Shown: positions 13,011 through 26,640, numbered from the stretch's first letter. The stretch: DNA of 64,000 bases from Vitis vinifera (GCF_030704535.1 NC_081811.1:1437501-1501500), one strand, 5' to 3'. A program made the numbers and translations. Notes: generated from the letters alone by a model not told the origin.

Positions 13011-14811
13011 CAAAAAAAAAAAAAATGGAAAAATAAAAAAATCAAAGCCCCAAATTTCAGGCACAAGCATAAATATTCCATATCCATTTTCTTGAGAAAG
13101 TCAAAAAGGGGAAATTACCGGAAGTGGCGAGAGAAAATTTCAGATTTCCAGTCAAACAACACCGGTTAGATCTGAGAGTATTAAAGGCAGCTTCCAAGAG
13201 CTATAATTTTTCTCTGATTTTTCCTATAAAAAAAAATAAAAAAAAAACAAAAAATTTTCCCCCTCTTTTCACATCGCCATGAAAATCGAAGACTGCTGAG
13301 AGCTGTGGATCTGATAGACTCAGAGTCGTATTTAAATATCAGCGGTAGGTTCATAGAAATGGAGGTGACTTCATTTTCATAAGAAATTACCCAAATGCCC
13401 TTCCACTCCTTTCTCCCCTCTACAACTACCCCTTTCCTCAGTGACCATTTTGCCCTCGGACTGCAATTACCATTTCCCCCCTTCTTATCTTAAAATTAGA
13501 AAAAGATAAAATAATATAGAAAGTATATTTAAAAACAAGACTCTTAATATCATTTTCTAAAATATTCTTAAATTCGAAGATCTTATTTTTATAATTTTTA
13601 AGATAATAAAAATATCACTAAAATTGGAAAGAAGAAACAAAAGTTTGGGAATTTTTTTATTTTTGAAATAAATTTTATGAAAAAAAAGGACAACATTTTG
13701 ATGTGTATAAGGGTAGTTTTGGAATTTCAAGGATATGGGTGTGGGGCCCAAAAAAGTCATGCAATGGAGTCTGTTCAAAGGATTGAGACAAAAGATAGAG
13801 ATAAAAGGTTAGTTGGAGTGTAGTGGGTAGGGCTCTGGTTACTTTTTCTTTTCGTACAAGTTTTAGGGGAGCGAAGACCCGGTCGCATTTGCCGGTTTCA
13901 ACCGGTGATAAAAGGTTAAAGGACAGAGCAAAGAGAGAGAGAAAGGCGAAGGGCCATGTTTTTCTTGACAAGAGCAAAAATCTGAATGGTTCTTTGCTTG
14001 GAAGAGTAAAAGGGCGAAAAAGCTGCCAAAGAAATAACGCTTTAATTCAACTTTGGACTGCACGCCGAAAGGAATTCCAAACAGCCCTTTATTCTGATGT
14101 CTCCTCGGGCCCTCCTAAATTTCAAAAATAATTTTTTACATAAATAAATTTGACCATTGTTTTTTTTTTTTTTTTTTTTTTTGAAATAAAAATCTCATTT
14201 TCTTTCCTTTGAAACTTAATTTTTAAATTTAAAAGAAAGAAAATGAGCTGGGAAAAAGAAGAAAATAAAGAGGACAGGGAAGCAATTATGGTCACATGGG
14301 AAAAAAATGTTAAAGAAAAGGGTAATATGGTAATTTAACATGATTTTTAAATTTAAAAAAAATTATGTTTTAAAAATTTGTTAAATACTTGATTTTTATA
14401 ATAAAATAAATTTTTAAATAATAAAAATGTTTTTAACTCTTTCAAAATCACTCTCAAACAAATATTTTAGGAATATAATCTTGTTATATTAAATTTGTGT
14501 GACAAATTTTGCTAGGAATGATGAAAAAAATTAGTCAAAATTTGTTAAGAAGTAATATAGTTTCATATTAGACCAAATGCGCGACTCCATCAAAGCTTTT
14601 GCTTGTTAGCTCAAGGCTAATTTAGGAAAGTCAGAGAAATTTTGGGTTTGTTTTAAAAATAGCTTTTAAAAATAATTTTTTATTTTTAAAATTAGAAAAC
14701 AATTTTCTAATTTAAAATATACAATTAACAAAATTTTTATAAAAAAAAAATTAACAGTCTTTTATAAAAAAATTAAATTAAATTTAACCACTTTATCAAA
14801 TAAGAGTAAAT

Positions 14812-15095
14812 GTTTGGTGGTGTTTGTTTTTTTACTTAATTCTAAATAAAACCTTAATACTTAATAGTGCTAAATATTAGGTTGTTTGCTTTTATAGTAT
14901 TTTATTTCTATTAAGTATTAAAAAGTAAAAAAAATCAATATGTTATTTTTTCTATTTAGAAAAAGCTACATATTTTGGTTTTTTCTATTTAATAAAAAGT
15001 TTATAATAAGTCATGAAAAAATAGAAAAACAAACAATCTAAATTTTAAAATTAAATTGTTTTCAGCAAAAAACCAAAAAAACAAACATCACCGAA
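14812..15095. mobile_element. MITE-like element with TIRs
   Basis: The left end reads GGTGGTGTTTGTTTTTTT (about 14816-14833). The right end is the near-perfect reverse complement, AAAAAAACAAACATCACC (about 15075-15092). The interior is AT-rich and non-coding. The terminal motif is like hAT-type MITEs of plants. A target-site duplication is not clear. Confidence 0.6.
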
Positions 15096-17428
15096 GTCTC
15101 AATTATTAATTCTGCTTTAGTTTTTTAACCTGGAACCCTAATTGTCAATCAATATTTTAACTAAAAAATGAAGTTTCGACCGTCAACTTCAATTGAGACT
15201 TCATTATTTAACTAAAATCTCAATTAATAATTATGATTTTATTTTTGAACTAAAATTAATTGAAACTTCATTTTTTGTAGAAGGATGATGTTACACTCAC
15301 AGGTTGAATATAAGTTTAAAAAAAGGCCAAAAGGAACATTTTTATAGTCAAAGGGCCATTTTGAGCCCTAAATTCATGAAAATAAATTATTTTTAGTTTT
15401 TAATCTTTTAATTAAAATATTTTGCGTAGTAATAAAAATTTGGAAAAATATTTTAAACTTTTTTACACGATGGACATGTAAAGTAGCTTCATTGAAAGTG
15501 AGATGAGGAAAGTCTTATTGATATGCAAGTTTTCAAATAGAATTTTATTATAACAAATAATTAAAACATTTTTTAAAAGCGCTTTTAAAAAGCTTTTTTT
15601 TAATAAGTAATGTCCAAAGGTTTGTTTTGAAAGCCTTTATTTGCTTCAATCCATTATAATGTGTTGATTCATCCAATGCAATTAAATGCCACTTTATTTT
15701 TGACCTACCATTGTAGGTAGCAAAGAAGACATGGTGCTTTCCCTTTGAAAATGGGCCTTTAGAATTATTATTTTTGGCCCAACCTTGGTGGTTTCCATAT
15801 CAAAGAACTTGTCAAAAAAAGGGGACCATACATTATTATAATAATAAAATAAAATTAAAAAATGGGCCCATATACCTGAGTGATGTACCCTTGCACTAAT
15901 AACAATTCAATGTTGAATCATCATAGCCAAATGCTCGAATAGACTCGATCCATTAAAGCTTTATGCACTTGGAAGAGCACCTCTAACCCCTTATGATGTC
16001 ACGTGGAGTGGATAAATTAGGTAATAAGCATCACCCCACAAAGTCATTAAGATTTGAAATCAAATGGGACAACGATTAATGGAACAACGTGAGGGTCAAT
16101 TCATGGATGCTTGATCAAAAGACCTTGTGGAGAAGTCAAGACATTGTATTGCTTCAATACAATCATTTGCCTCACTTGCATTAAGTACTCAGGGAGATCA
16201 CTCATTTTATTAAACTTGTTAAATTTGGGGATGGCAATGCCACTGGTTGAGTTTCTTTGGTATGGTAAATCAAGGTATTTCTTTCCACTAGAATTTATCG
16301 ACCACCAATGTCTCTTTTTATCGGTAAGTAAGTGGAATCCATTTTCTTAATATACCCTAATTGTGTGTGTTGGTCGAAGGATATGGAAATAAAGGACTAA
16401 TTCAAAAGACACAAATAAATAACATAATGAATAAGAAGAAAAACTTATCGAGTGAGGCGTGATAAGTACTGTCCTTGAAATAGATTCACCCTCTTCAAAG
16501 ACAAACTCGATGTACTAGGATACTAATGGTCTACCTCCAAAATTCAACAGACAGATACGTGTAAAAATTCTTCATGATAGATATATGAAAGGCTCTCCGA
16601 AAAATTCATATTCATATTTAGAGAGTGATGGATGAACTACTTTTATAGGTCACTAACATGGTTCTAATAGGACTCTATTTGTAATCAAAACAGGACAATG
16701 AACTAGTTAATAAACCCACTAAAGGTGCATCTTTTTCCTATGTGGGATAAGCAAAAAACACTTTTGATACAGTGTGTTCAGGCATACTATTCACTCTCTC
16801 ATTTTTTTTTTTTTTGGCCAAATCTCTTCACTCTCTCTTTTTTTTTTTTTGGCCAAATCCTTCAATCTCTTCACTGTCTCCTCCTCTTGCTTACCCATAC
16901 TCTTTTATCCATTGTCATTATCCGTTCTTGTAGTGGCACAAAAAGTGGTGGACCTTTATGGTGTTCTCCCACTCGTACATGTCTATGCCATGGTGTTGGG
17001 TGATAGTTTTTTGTCAAGTTCCCAAAGGTAGTACTACTCTATTATGCACTACTCTACTAATAGAGAACGTCACACTTGGGAGCAAAACCAAGTAGCCTCG
17101 ACCCTACACAAGAATTACCAAATATCATTAGAATGGGAGGCCAAGACGACATTCACCCTCACGATACTCAAGCCAATCATAGTTCTTTTAATGATGAAAA
17201 GTAAGCAAAATATAAGAAGATAGAGAAGGGAAATTAACCACCTGTTTTTCACTAACCCCAATGATTATTAGCCGTTGAAAATGTAAATTCTCACCCACAA
17301 AATCACCTTCTCATCCACTTTTGGATCTATTCTACACAATATTGAAGCATGATACTGAATCTGATACTTGGCCCAAAGGCAAGTGACTGCCTGTACTCAT
17401 CAGAATGGTACTCTGATATTAATTTCTC

Positions 17429-17448
17429 ATGCATGCATGCATGCATGC
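17429..17448. repeat. (CATG)5 array, overlapping RY motifs
   Basis: Five CATG units in a row form overlapping CATGCATG words, the core of the RY element recognised by B3-domain seed regulators. No gene is seen directly downstream, so any regulatory role is open. Confidence 0.7.
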
Positions 17449-18960
17449 CTGCCAGCTGCAACCTATCTTCTTTCCCACCCATTCTCCATAACTTGTTCAA
17501 CTACCAAACAATTCCTCTCATCATCAGCTCGTCAGCTATATTGTGAATACTCTCCCACAATGCTCACCAATTATATACATGAGCCAGGAACCAAAAGCCC
17601 ACCTCCACCCAATTTTCTGTTACCCTTTCTAAGACATGATGAGCTGAGTATGGTCAGGCATGTGATGCTGGCGTTAGAGAGATATGCTTGGAGTTGGAAC
17701 AAGGATGAAAATATCGATTTTTATCCAAATTTAAATTGTAAAATGGGCTGGGCTTGGAGACGGACACAGCAACCAAAATGTCAGGAAAATATCGCTCTGT
17801 CTATGGCACATGAGTTGAAAATTGCTGATCTCATGGAACTGTAGGCCGCAGAAACTTCTCCCCAACTTTAGGGGGCACTTCCATCCTTGGATTGGAGTTT
17901 GTAGCAGGAATAGTGGGGTATGAGATGGAGAGCCAAGCTGTATCCATTGCCTATACAATGAATATAGTGACATGTCTATAATATTTTCTCAAGTGAATTG
18001 CATCATGGATTGTCATTTTTTTTATATGGGATTATAGATAAAAAATAAAAAATAAATTTAAAATTAATAAATTATTTTTATATACTATGTTAAATTTTTT
18101 TCACTTTCTTAACTCAAATTTTTAATAATTTTAATTATATTTGACTTTCTTTCCCGTTTTCTACAATAAAAAGAAATAGAAGAAAATCATTTTTCTTGAC
18201 ATTTTTTTTTTTTAATACTTTTTGAGAACCAAACATAGCCCTAGTAAATTTCACAGATTTGATTTATCTAGGTTTGAGAAGAAAGAACATCCATGTTTTC
18301 CCCCAAAAACAATGTGGAAAGCAAATTTTTATTTCATTAAATTTTACAAATATTAAAATTATCTCTCCCTTCGATAAACACATTTAAATATGTTAGTAAT
18401 GAAGGGAGGATCATATAACATAAAATCATGCAGCCATTATTAGTGTATGCTTTTAATGTGACACATTCCCTTGTGACAAAGCCCATAAGATTTTGGTGGG
18501 CTGGCCCGAAACAACATTCACCAACCCAAACCAGACGAGATGTTTTGGGTCTGGGTTGAGTTTGGACCAGCCCAAGCCCAAACATTTGATCTAAATAGGA
18601 AGGGTAGTTTTGATAATATGGTGAAATACATGGGCGATAAAAGAATCGCCTTCGCCTTTCCACTGCAAGTATTCCCTCTCCTCCCTCCCACTTTGTCTCA
18701 AATCCAATCAGATGAATCGCTTTCACGCCGAAAGCTAAGAATCTCTCTTTCTCTGTTCGCATTTCGGGTTTGAATTTGTTCCAGATTTCCGATCGTTGGA
18801 CCATTCTTTCATAATTTTCCATCCTATTTTCTTGTCCTACAACTTTCCCAGAAAATATTTGGGGTACCTGATCAAAGAATTTGAAACATTCCGCACGCTT
18901 CTCCGGTTTAGGGTTTTTCTCTGTCTGTCCTTTTCTTGAACCAAGCAAACCCCCGAGGCC

Positions 18961-19461
18961 ATGAAGGCTAATCCCACACCCAAGAAGAGAAGTATCAGCC
19001 TCCAATACGACATCGTTTCGACTCTCTCAGAAGCGAATCGGCTGGTTTCCAGCCAGAAGAAGCTCCGAAGACTCCCCCACATATTCACACGAGTTCTGGA
19101 GCTTCCCTTTCGGTCAGACGCCGACGTCTCCGTAACGGAAACCCCCGACCACCTCCGGTTCGCCGTCACCACCGACGACGTGGGCGACGATGTCCGAACC
19201 CAGACAATCCAACTCCACCCTGGCGTCACGAAGGTGGTGATCAGAGGCAGGAACTTTCTGGATTTGTCCCTGGACGGACTGGGGGTGGAGCTCGATCTCG
19301 ATTTGTGGCGGTTCCGGCTCCCGGCGTCGACGTTGCCAGAGATGGCGAGCGCCGCTTACAGTGATGGAGAGTTGGTTGTGACGGTTCCGAAGTGTGGTGC
19401 TGATGATGATGAAGAAGGGGTTTGGAGCGCAGGGACTAGGCCTTTGGTTCTTGTACAGTGA
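18961..19461 (+). CDS. HSP20-like (alpha-crystallin domain) protein, divergent
   Basis: An intronless frame of 166 residues starting MKANPTPKKRSISLQYD. The first 45 residues are basic and probably disordered or helical. The region from about 47 to 143 fits an alpha-crystallin domain: alternating beta segments (VTETPDHLRFAVTTDD, VTKVVIRGRNF, LDLDLWRFRLP) ending in SDGELVVTVPK, the usual last strand of the domain. The final PLVLVQ may act like the C-terminal I-x-I anchor of small heat-shock proteins. The sequence does not match canonical class I or II sHSPs, so a holdase role is only possible; plant 'HSP20-like superfamily' proteins of unknown function are the closest memory match. The G+C-rich third-codon positions contrast with its flanks and support real coding. 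No heat-shock element was recognised upstream. Confidence 0.8.
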   Translation: MKANPTPKKRSISLQYDIVSTLSEANRLVSSQKKLRRLPHIFTRVLELPFRSDADVSVTETPDHLRFAVTTDDVGDDVRTQTIQLHPGVTKVVIRGRNFLDLSLDGLGVELDLDLWRFRLPASTLPEMASAAYSDGELVVTVPKCGADDDEEGVWSAGTRPLVLVQ

Positions 19462-19469
19462 ATTTTAAG

Positions 19470-20500
19470 AACTGATTTTTCGGTCCAAGAAAATAAATTG
19501 GTAGTGAATAAACTTTTTCTTTTCTTGGTCAAGTTTGAATCTTGAATTCTATCACTAAGATGATAGTTTCTGAATCTTTCAACTTAACACCATGTTTGGA
19601 TGAGAATAGAATTCAATCCGATTGCCCAAATCCTTATCATTCAATCCCGCTTGGATGAGGTTTTTTTCGATTAATTTGAATCTTATTTAATATTTTTATA
19701 ATATATATCAATTTTTTTTAAATAATATAGATTTTTTTATTTTAAAATTTTGTCTTTTCAACTATTTAAATTTTTTATAAACATATAAAAAAATTAAATA
19801 TTATGAATTGATTTTGAATTACTTAATTCAAATAATTTTTATCTAATTTAACCAAGTTTTGAAAAATAACATTTCAATTTCTAATTTAAAATACTAAACT
19901 CAAAACTCGACCTGATCTTAATTTTTTAATTTTTAGGATATATTTGGTTCCGAAAAATATAAGAGAAAATTTTAATTCACCATCATTCTTATCATATTTT
20001 CAATCATATTCTTATACATCAATAATTAGAGTGCTTCTATATCAAATTTCTCTATTAATTGGAAAAATAATTTAAAAAAGTAATTCAAAGAGATTAAAGC
20101 TATGTTTAGTTTCCAAAAAATGCGATTGTGAGGGAAAATGAAAGAAAAAAAAATTAAGAAAAGAAATAAAATAAATTTTAATAAAAAAATTTTAGAACTT
20201 TATTTTATATATATTTATATTAAAATTTAAATAATAAATAAAATAATATTTCGTATAACAAAAAAAGTGCAAATAAGTTTACATACGTTCTACAAAATAA
20301 ATTACAATTTGATATTTTTCTTTAAGTCTAATATTAATTTAATTTAATTTTGTATTATTTATTTTATTAAAATACAAAATATAATGTATGTTGAACTGAT
20401 GACACCTGTCTCTCTCAAAAACCCCATTAGCTTATTGGCATGGCGCTTCAAGCCAGGTGGCGGACAAACAGGGGGAGAGACGTAAGGGCCGCCACCTGTA
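19470..20500. other. AT-rich spacer between HSP20-like and LEA genes
   Basis: Very AT-rich, with degenerate repeat-like phrases (for example TTTGGTTCCGAAAAATATAA near 19943 and TTTAGTTTCCAAAAAATG near 20105) that suggest decayed transposable-element DNA. No coding frame. Confidence 0.5.
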
Positions 20501-20533
20501 ACACTGCCGCCACAACCTCATCTTCTACACCCA

Positions 20534-20550
20534 ACGCGTGTTACTATAAA
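20534..20550 (+). promoter_or_regulatory. CE3-like element and TATA box of the LEA gene
   Basis: ACGCGTGT at 20534-20541 matches the core of the ABA coupling element CE3. CTATAAA follows at once (20544-20550), about 115 bp before the start codon. The pairing suits ABA-driven seed expression of an SMP LEA gene; the function is inferred. Confidence 0.5.
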
Positions 20551-20665
20551 CCCTCCCCGCTGTTAAACCCTCGTTCGCTCCAAACCTCCATTTAAATGAA
20601 CCCCATGAGGTGGTGATCACTCTGCGGTAAGTTTGTTCTTGTTCTAATTCTATCGGTCGTCCAAA

Positions 20666-21657
20666 ATGAGCCAGCAACAACGCCCACGGCCAACCCAACC
20701 TACAACAGAACCCATCAAATACAGCGATGTTTTTCCTGTTTCCGGTAGCCTTGCGTCCAAACCCATTGCGCCCCAGGATGCAGCCACCATGCAGTCTGCT
20801 GAAAATACTGTTCTGGGAAACACCCAAAAGGGCGGCCCGGCCGCCGTCATGAATTCGGCGGCCACCAAGAACGAGAGGGCCGGACTTGTCAGTCACGAGC
20901 AGGTTACTGATGTTGTCGCCACTGACGGTGTGACTATATCGCAGGCTAACGTGGCAGGCAGCCGTATCATCACCGAGGCGGTCGGTGATCAGGTTTCGAT
21001 CAATCTTCAACCATCCTCAAATTTTTAGAAATTCCCCCTTTGTTTTGGATCTTTGGTTAATACATGTGATAATATCGATTGGTTCTGCAACAGGTTGTTG
21101 GCGAATATGCTAGGCCACCACCGGTGGCAATGACTTCCCCAGCTTCCGCTCTCGACCGCGACGCCATCACAATCGGCGAAGCACTGCAGGCCACGGCTCT
21201 CTCTGCCGGCAACAAGCCCGTCGATCAGAGCGACGCGGCGGCGATACAAGTAGCCGAGATGAGAGCCACCGGAAGCAGCGAAGTAGTTCCGGGTGGCATA
21301 GCCGCCCAGGCACAATCTGCAGCAACAACCAATGCCCGTCTGATCCTAGATGAAAACAAGACTAAGCTCTCCGACATTCTCACGGTGAGAGCAAGAAACT
21401 TCTCTTAAATCATCCGATCGTCATGTAACTTCATATGATAAATTTTCAAAGGTGCAACTATTGGCTGACTGGGCTGTGTTGGTTTCCCTGGACAGGATGC
21501 GACGGCTAAGCTGCCGGATGACAAACCGGCGACGCGTGAAGATGCAGAAAGGGTGATAGGTGCGGAGCTAAGGAACGATCCTAACATGGTTACGTACCCT
21601 GGTGGAGTGGCGGAGTCGGTGGCAGCAGCTGCCAGGCTCAACCAAAGTACAAAGTAA
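20666..21657 (+). CDS. Seed maturation protein, SMP-type LEA (D-34 group)
   Basis: Three exons, 20666-20992, 21094-21384 and 21496-21657, all phase 0, encode 259 residues. Three SMP repeats are visible. The first runs from about residue 18 (KYSDVFPVSGSLASKPIAPQ) into an AAVMNSAATKN end. The second is in exon 2 (ITIGEALQATAL, then PGGIAAQAQSAATTN). The third is in exon 3 (TREDAERVIGAEL, then TYPGGVAESVAAAARLNQ). The exons roughly follow the repeats, as in the family. The composition is Ala-, Gly- and Gln-rich, hydrophilic and without cysteine. These proteins accumulate in drying seeds and protect cellular components; the cellular place is cytosol/nucleus by family knowledge. The upstream CE3-like element and TATA box fit ABA regulation. 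Confidence 0.92.
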
Positions 21658-21699
21658 AAGTAGCGTTTTTTTTTTCCTTCGTTTTTTTTCGCTGTGGCA

Positions 21700-24600
21700 T
21701 AACATCGAATAGGTGGTGTGGGTTTAGAGTTTCATAAAAGACACTGAACTTTTCATTAAGAGTTGAAATGTGTGTCATAAAAATAGATCGTTTGTGGGAT
21801 TAATTTTGCTTAAAAGTTAAGCTTGATGGATTTGGGTTAAGAGAGAAAATTTGAATTCATTTGAGACCTCCCACCAAACCAATCTGGTGGGCTCAAGCCA
21901 CGGGCTTTTATTTTGCTTGGATGTTGTTTCTCCGCTGATTTCCAATCAGGTATTTGCTTCCTAGGCCCTGAGATTGGATTGGGCTGGGCTTTTGCTGGAT
22001 CCAAGCTCTAATGGGCGGTGATCAAGTGTCCTTTATCCAAAGGTGTTTTTTTGTATTTCTTCACAATTTTCAAAACCCATGTGCACTAAAATGATATAAA
22101 CTAAATTGCCCCTCCATACATCTGATCTACTGTGATAACAAATCGGAGCCCAATAATTGAAGAGTAATGAATTTATTTTTTATTTTTTATTTTTTAGGGT
22201 TTTAAAATGTCAAGACAGGGAAGATGGTGTTGGATGAGGAGGCAAATAAGGGTGATGTTGATATATATTGATGGGCTTACATTATTGACTGATTGCAATC
22301 TCATGGAAGTGGGCATGTGTCACTGCATTTTGCACACGGCTTGGCTGGCTTGTGGCCACACTCCCCTACAAAGACAACTGCTACAGCTAATGCCCTTACA
22401 TCTCATCTCCTGATCTCCATTTGCTTGTGGTCACCCCCTCCTTTAGGTCTTCCACAAGTGTGGGTGAATTGGTCATTTAATAGGAACTTAACAGGGTATT
22501 AGAGTCTGTTTGAATTGGTCATTTTTTTTATTTATTAAATTCATGTACAAGTCCAAAAAAACTATCCAAATTTGCCAACCACTTGGATTAAAAAACATTT
22601 GAAAAGGAGCATCACAATCAACATGTGTTTTCAATGTATTCAATTGCTTATTAGATTATTAAATAGGTGGACCCTCTAACCTAACTCATCAAGATTCAAT
22701 TATCAACACTATTGTTGAAAGGAGGAGACGAAAAAGTGAGCTTAAGAGAATGGGTGTTTGCTCAAAAGGGAAAAATTTGGGATGTCAAAAATTTTGGAGG
22801 AAAAGTCACTTGGGGGACGGGTGTTTGTTTCTTGGGAAAATAGAAGAGAGTAGGAAGTTTGGGGCAGTGAGAAAAGTTTGGAACATGGGCTCGTGATGTG
22901 GTGATTTGTTCAAAGGACAATCATGCAGAGAAATCCCCATGGTCATCCGCTCAGGGTGATGTTGATCTTTCACAATCTGGCTTTGTTCTCTGCCAGTCTC
23001 ACACTGTGCATTGTCCTCCCAAAAGTTTAAAAGGGCTTATTCTTTTTAATATATGTCCTTCCAAAAGTTAAAAGTGATTATTCTTTTTTACAATATACAA
23101 ATAAATATATATTGAGAAGATGCCTTTTTTGATTAAATATTTAGAATATATATTTGTTGAAAACTATTCAAATATAGAAAACAAAGAAATCCCTTTTGGA
23201 AATGAGGATCATCACTTAAAAATTTACATGATTAAACTAATTGATACTATCATAACGTGTTTTTCAACGAGAAGATTTTTAAAATTTGTAAAAAGTGATA
23301 TTTAATATGTCCTGATATATTTTAAATTTATAAGAGTCAAATGAGTCTAAAATAAAAAATATTTATATTAATCATCATCAAATAATATCAAAATTAATTT
23401 TTATTGTCATTAAATGATATTAGAGTTGTTTTCAAAGTATGAAGACTTTTATAGGTTGTGATAAGGACATAAATAAAGTTTTAGGTTATATAACAATCAG
23501 GAGCACCTACTTTATCATCTGGTGTCATTGTAACTATAAATACCATCACGATAACTCATAAAATTCAGAATCTATTTGATATTGTTTTTAAAACAGTAGT
23601 CTAAAAAGTGTTTCTAAAAAAAAATTAGGTATTTGACTAAATTTAGAAAACACTCTAAAAATTATTTATAGTGATAAAAAAAATTGATAGATGATTCTCC
23701 TAAAAATACTTCGAATAGAAACAATATCAAACCCTCAATATTCCTTATCATGGGGTTAGGTCGATGGATCGTCTATCATGCTTTTATCCATCAATCAAAG
23801 AGAACTAATTAGACTAACTTCATCATTTTTTCCTAATAAGAACTCTTCTTCTTTTTTTAATTCTAACTTCTAGTTTGGTTGATTTTAGTGACGAGGGTGA
23901 TGGGAAAAAAGGGTAGGTTAGGGTTAGGGAGGTGGTTGAAGGGTCCACCGAGCATGTGGGTGGTGAGACGGTTGTGGGGGTTGGTTGGACCATCCTAATA
24001 GCCTACCTGAACATTGCCTTGTTTGAGCCAATACCTGCTCTCAAAGCTTTTCCCCATATGGATAATGGTGGAAGTTTCTTCTTTCTCCATCAGGTGTGAC
24101 TTCTTCCTCTGTTATTTGTGGGAATGTTACGTTTCCACCTTGCTTGTGTATTTTTGAGTAATGCTGCCGAAAGCTTTCTGTTTTGGATTTTGTTTTGGAC
24201 TTAGCTACTTTACTTTACTCTCAAATATGACTCCCTCCAATTAATTCAAAATCTTCGGAAAATAACTACAATTTGTAGTATCAAATGTTTTTTGAAAAAT
24301 ACCGGGATACTGATTCAATACCTATCAAACTTGCAATCTTAAGTATTGAAAATATATGGTGAAATCTAGATTACTAACTAAACATGCGTGTATATACGAG
24401 ATTAGGGTACCAATAAATTATAACAAAGTATAAAAAGAATGAGGATCACAGTAAAAACTCATGAAAGGTAAGTTGAGATACAAAGTAATGAAATTAAGTA
24501 GTCTACATGATATTTTGTGATTGATCTCATTTTTCGGTAAATATTGATTTCATAAGGTTGATAGCTTTTTGTATAAGCTAAAATCAAAGTTGGAGCTATG

Positions 24601-26600
24601 ATTTTAAAACATTAATACATTGGTATTATAAAATTAAATAAGAAATAATTTTTTAGGAAAAAAGAAAATCAAATTAGGACTTTCAAGATAATCACTCTTT
24701 TCTAACTTTTATATTAAATTATTCAAATAAATATACAAACTTTTATTAAGTTCAAAGACACAGATCCTTCAAATTAGTTTTTACACATTTATTTATATCT
24801 ATTCTCATTCTCGTCAAATAAATAAACGAGACAAGGTAGTGCAAGTGACCGGTATAGGAAATTCATATACTCTCGCCCCATTCTACCCCATTTATTTTTT
24901 TTATTATAAAATTTTAAATTTTGTTAAAAATAAATATGATTTTATAATATAAAAAATTATAAATATTTATTTTTATAAAAAATAATATTTCATTTATGTT
25001 AAAAAAGTTGAAAAAAATCAATTAAAACATTTTTTATTTAAAATGATATATAATCAATAGGAGAAAGCCATATTCCATCCTACCTCAAACTCATATCTAA
25101 ATTTTTAAAATCTTCTTAAATTCCTCTCAAACACATTTTTCTTTATTTTAAACTTTTCGCATTAGAAACGTGATGAGATGAATACCCGAAAAAGCCCACT
25201 TCATTACCGTCCCTAAACACAACCTTTTAGTTTAATTGCCTGAATCGATTTAAAACAATGGACTAAACATCTACCCATTTTAATAATGGTATAATTTGTG
25301 AAACATATAATAAGGTTTATTCATGAATGCGATGTCCCACAAATGAGAAAGCACATGCAGGTCACATGACATAGTCAGAGGGGAGGAGAGTGGATGATTA
25401 TCTTGCAAAGGGGAAATGCACTGAAATGTGAATTTCAAACCAAATAATGAGAGTGGGAACTGTACATTTTGCTATACACACAAAGATGAAAGGGGTGGGG
25501 CCCAACAAGGGACAGGACCTAGTTGAGAAAAATTAAACAAAAGGCTCTGTAGGTCAAGTGATAAGACAATCACAGCCATCTGATCTTTCACTTTCCTGCC
25601 CAAACTAGAGTCAATGAATAAGGGCCTCATCACACCAAACACACAAAATTATGTTAGCATGCTTGGCCCCCTACCCTTTTTGCATGTGCTCCTTCCTTAA
25701 ACCTAGTTCTTCCCTTCTCTTCCTCACGCGCCTTCTCTACTCGTGGTGGATGGTGAAGTAGATTTCCTTTTTTTTATTTATTTAATAAATCAGGGTTTCC
25801 ACCAATATATATGATCCTTTGAATTTGAGCAATCTATAACTCAATTTCAAATATTTTTACGATTTTCACGTCTTCATATGTTAATATGTTGTTTCGAAAA
25901 GCCCTAGTATGGTTTAGCATAGATCCTAATATTTTGATTTCAAAAAAACATATGATAACACATTTTTTTATATTTGGGTTATGATAGAATATCAAATCGA
26001 TATATCTTTAAAAAATTTATCAATCAGGTGACGTCATATGTACGGTTTTATTATTTTGTATTGGTATTAAATCAGTGCATATTGAAATACATGATCAATC
26101 AAATCATGTTATATATACATTTATACCTCATTATTTTGTATTAACGTCCATCGCATTATTTATGTATATTAATTTCACTATCTATACCTTGGACTTAAAT
26201 TTTTTTTCATGCTCTCCATAATTCAAATCATGTGTTCAATAAATACCGATTCATAGTCCAATTCATACTTAATAAAATTTGGACATAAGATTCTAACAAC
26301 TGTCAAATATTTTCAAGGGGGCATAGCATTTCCAATTGGTACATCAAATAAATTCACTAGGGGTGAAATTAGGTTGCAATTTGGATAATATTAAGCGCGT
26401 GATGGAGAGGGGGAGAGAGAGAGAGTGAGAGGGTGATGGCGGTGGTAAAAAATGGTCCACATTCCCAGTGTCCTTTACGGCTGTGTAGTCGCCGTTGAAC
26501 CGTAACTACAAACTACAAACGCCACCACCACCACCAGTAGTCACCACCAAGGATGATGGACCCCACAACCACCACCTCACCCTCCTCCATCCTCCACCCT
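21700..26600. other. Intergenic DNA between LEA and OVATE genes
   Basis: AT-rich with no supported gene. It contains a small TIR element at 23575-23731. A GA run near 26410-26430 and GCC/ACC-rich DNA from about 26520 form the start of the OVATE gene promoter. No other structure was recognised. Confidence 0.55.
23575..23731. mobile_element. Small MITE-like element
   Basis: The ends are inverted: TTTGATATTGTTTTTA at the left and GAAACAATATCAAA at the right, enclosing about 130 bp of AT-rich DNA that also contains inverted AGTGTTT/AAACACT words. It is short and non-coding. No clear target duplication was found. Confidence 0.6.
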
Positions 26601-26630
26601 TTCTCTCTCTATACCAACTCCCATAAATAG

Positions 26631-26640
26631 ACCTTCGCCC
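26631..26640 (+). promoter_or_regulatory. TATA-like box of the OVATE gene
   Basis: CCATAAATAG lies 45 bp before the start codon, downstream of a CT-rich tract. The short distance implies a short leader. Confidence 0.45.

Larger units (their letters stand above)
13350..18930. other. Gene-poor AT-rich intergenic DNA
   Basis: No frame has family signatures. Contents are long AT-rich tracts (14340-15650), a MITE-like element at 14812-15095, a short tandem duplication of a CACTCTCT-poly-T-GGCCAAATC unit at about 16791-16860, and a CATG array at 17429-17448. Open frames around 17368-17844 (+) and 16774-17031 (+) lack recognisable domains and plausible gene structure. Confidence 0.55.

Noticed and set aside
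16791-16860. Possible duplicated gene segment with poly-T and GGCCAAATC units
   Set aside because: It is only a two-copy low-complexity tandem repeat with no coding or structural support.
17368-17844. 158-residue open frame on the plus strand
   Set aside because: It overlaps the CATG array, has no domain or compositional sign of coding, and no promoter or splice context.
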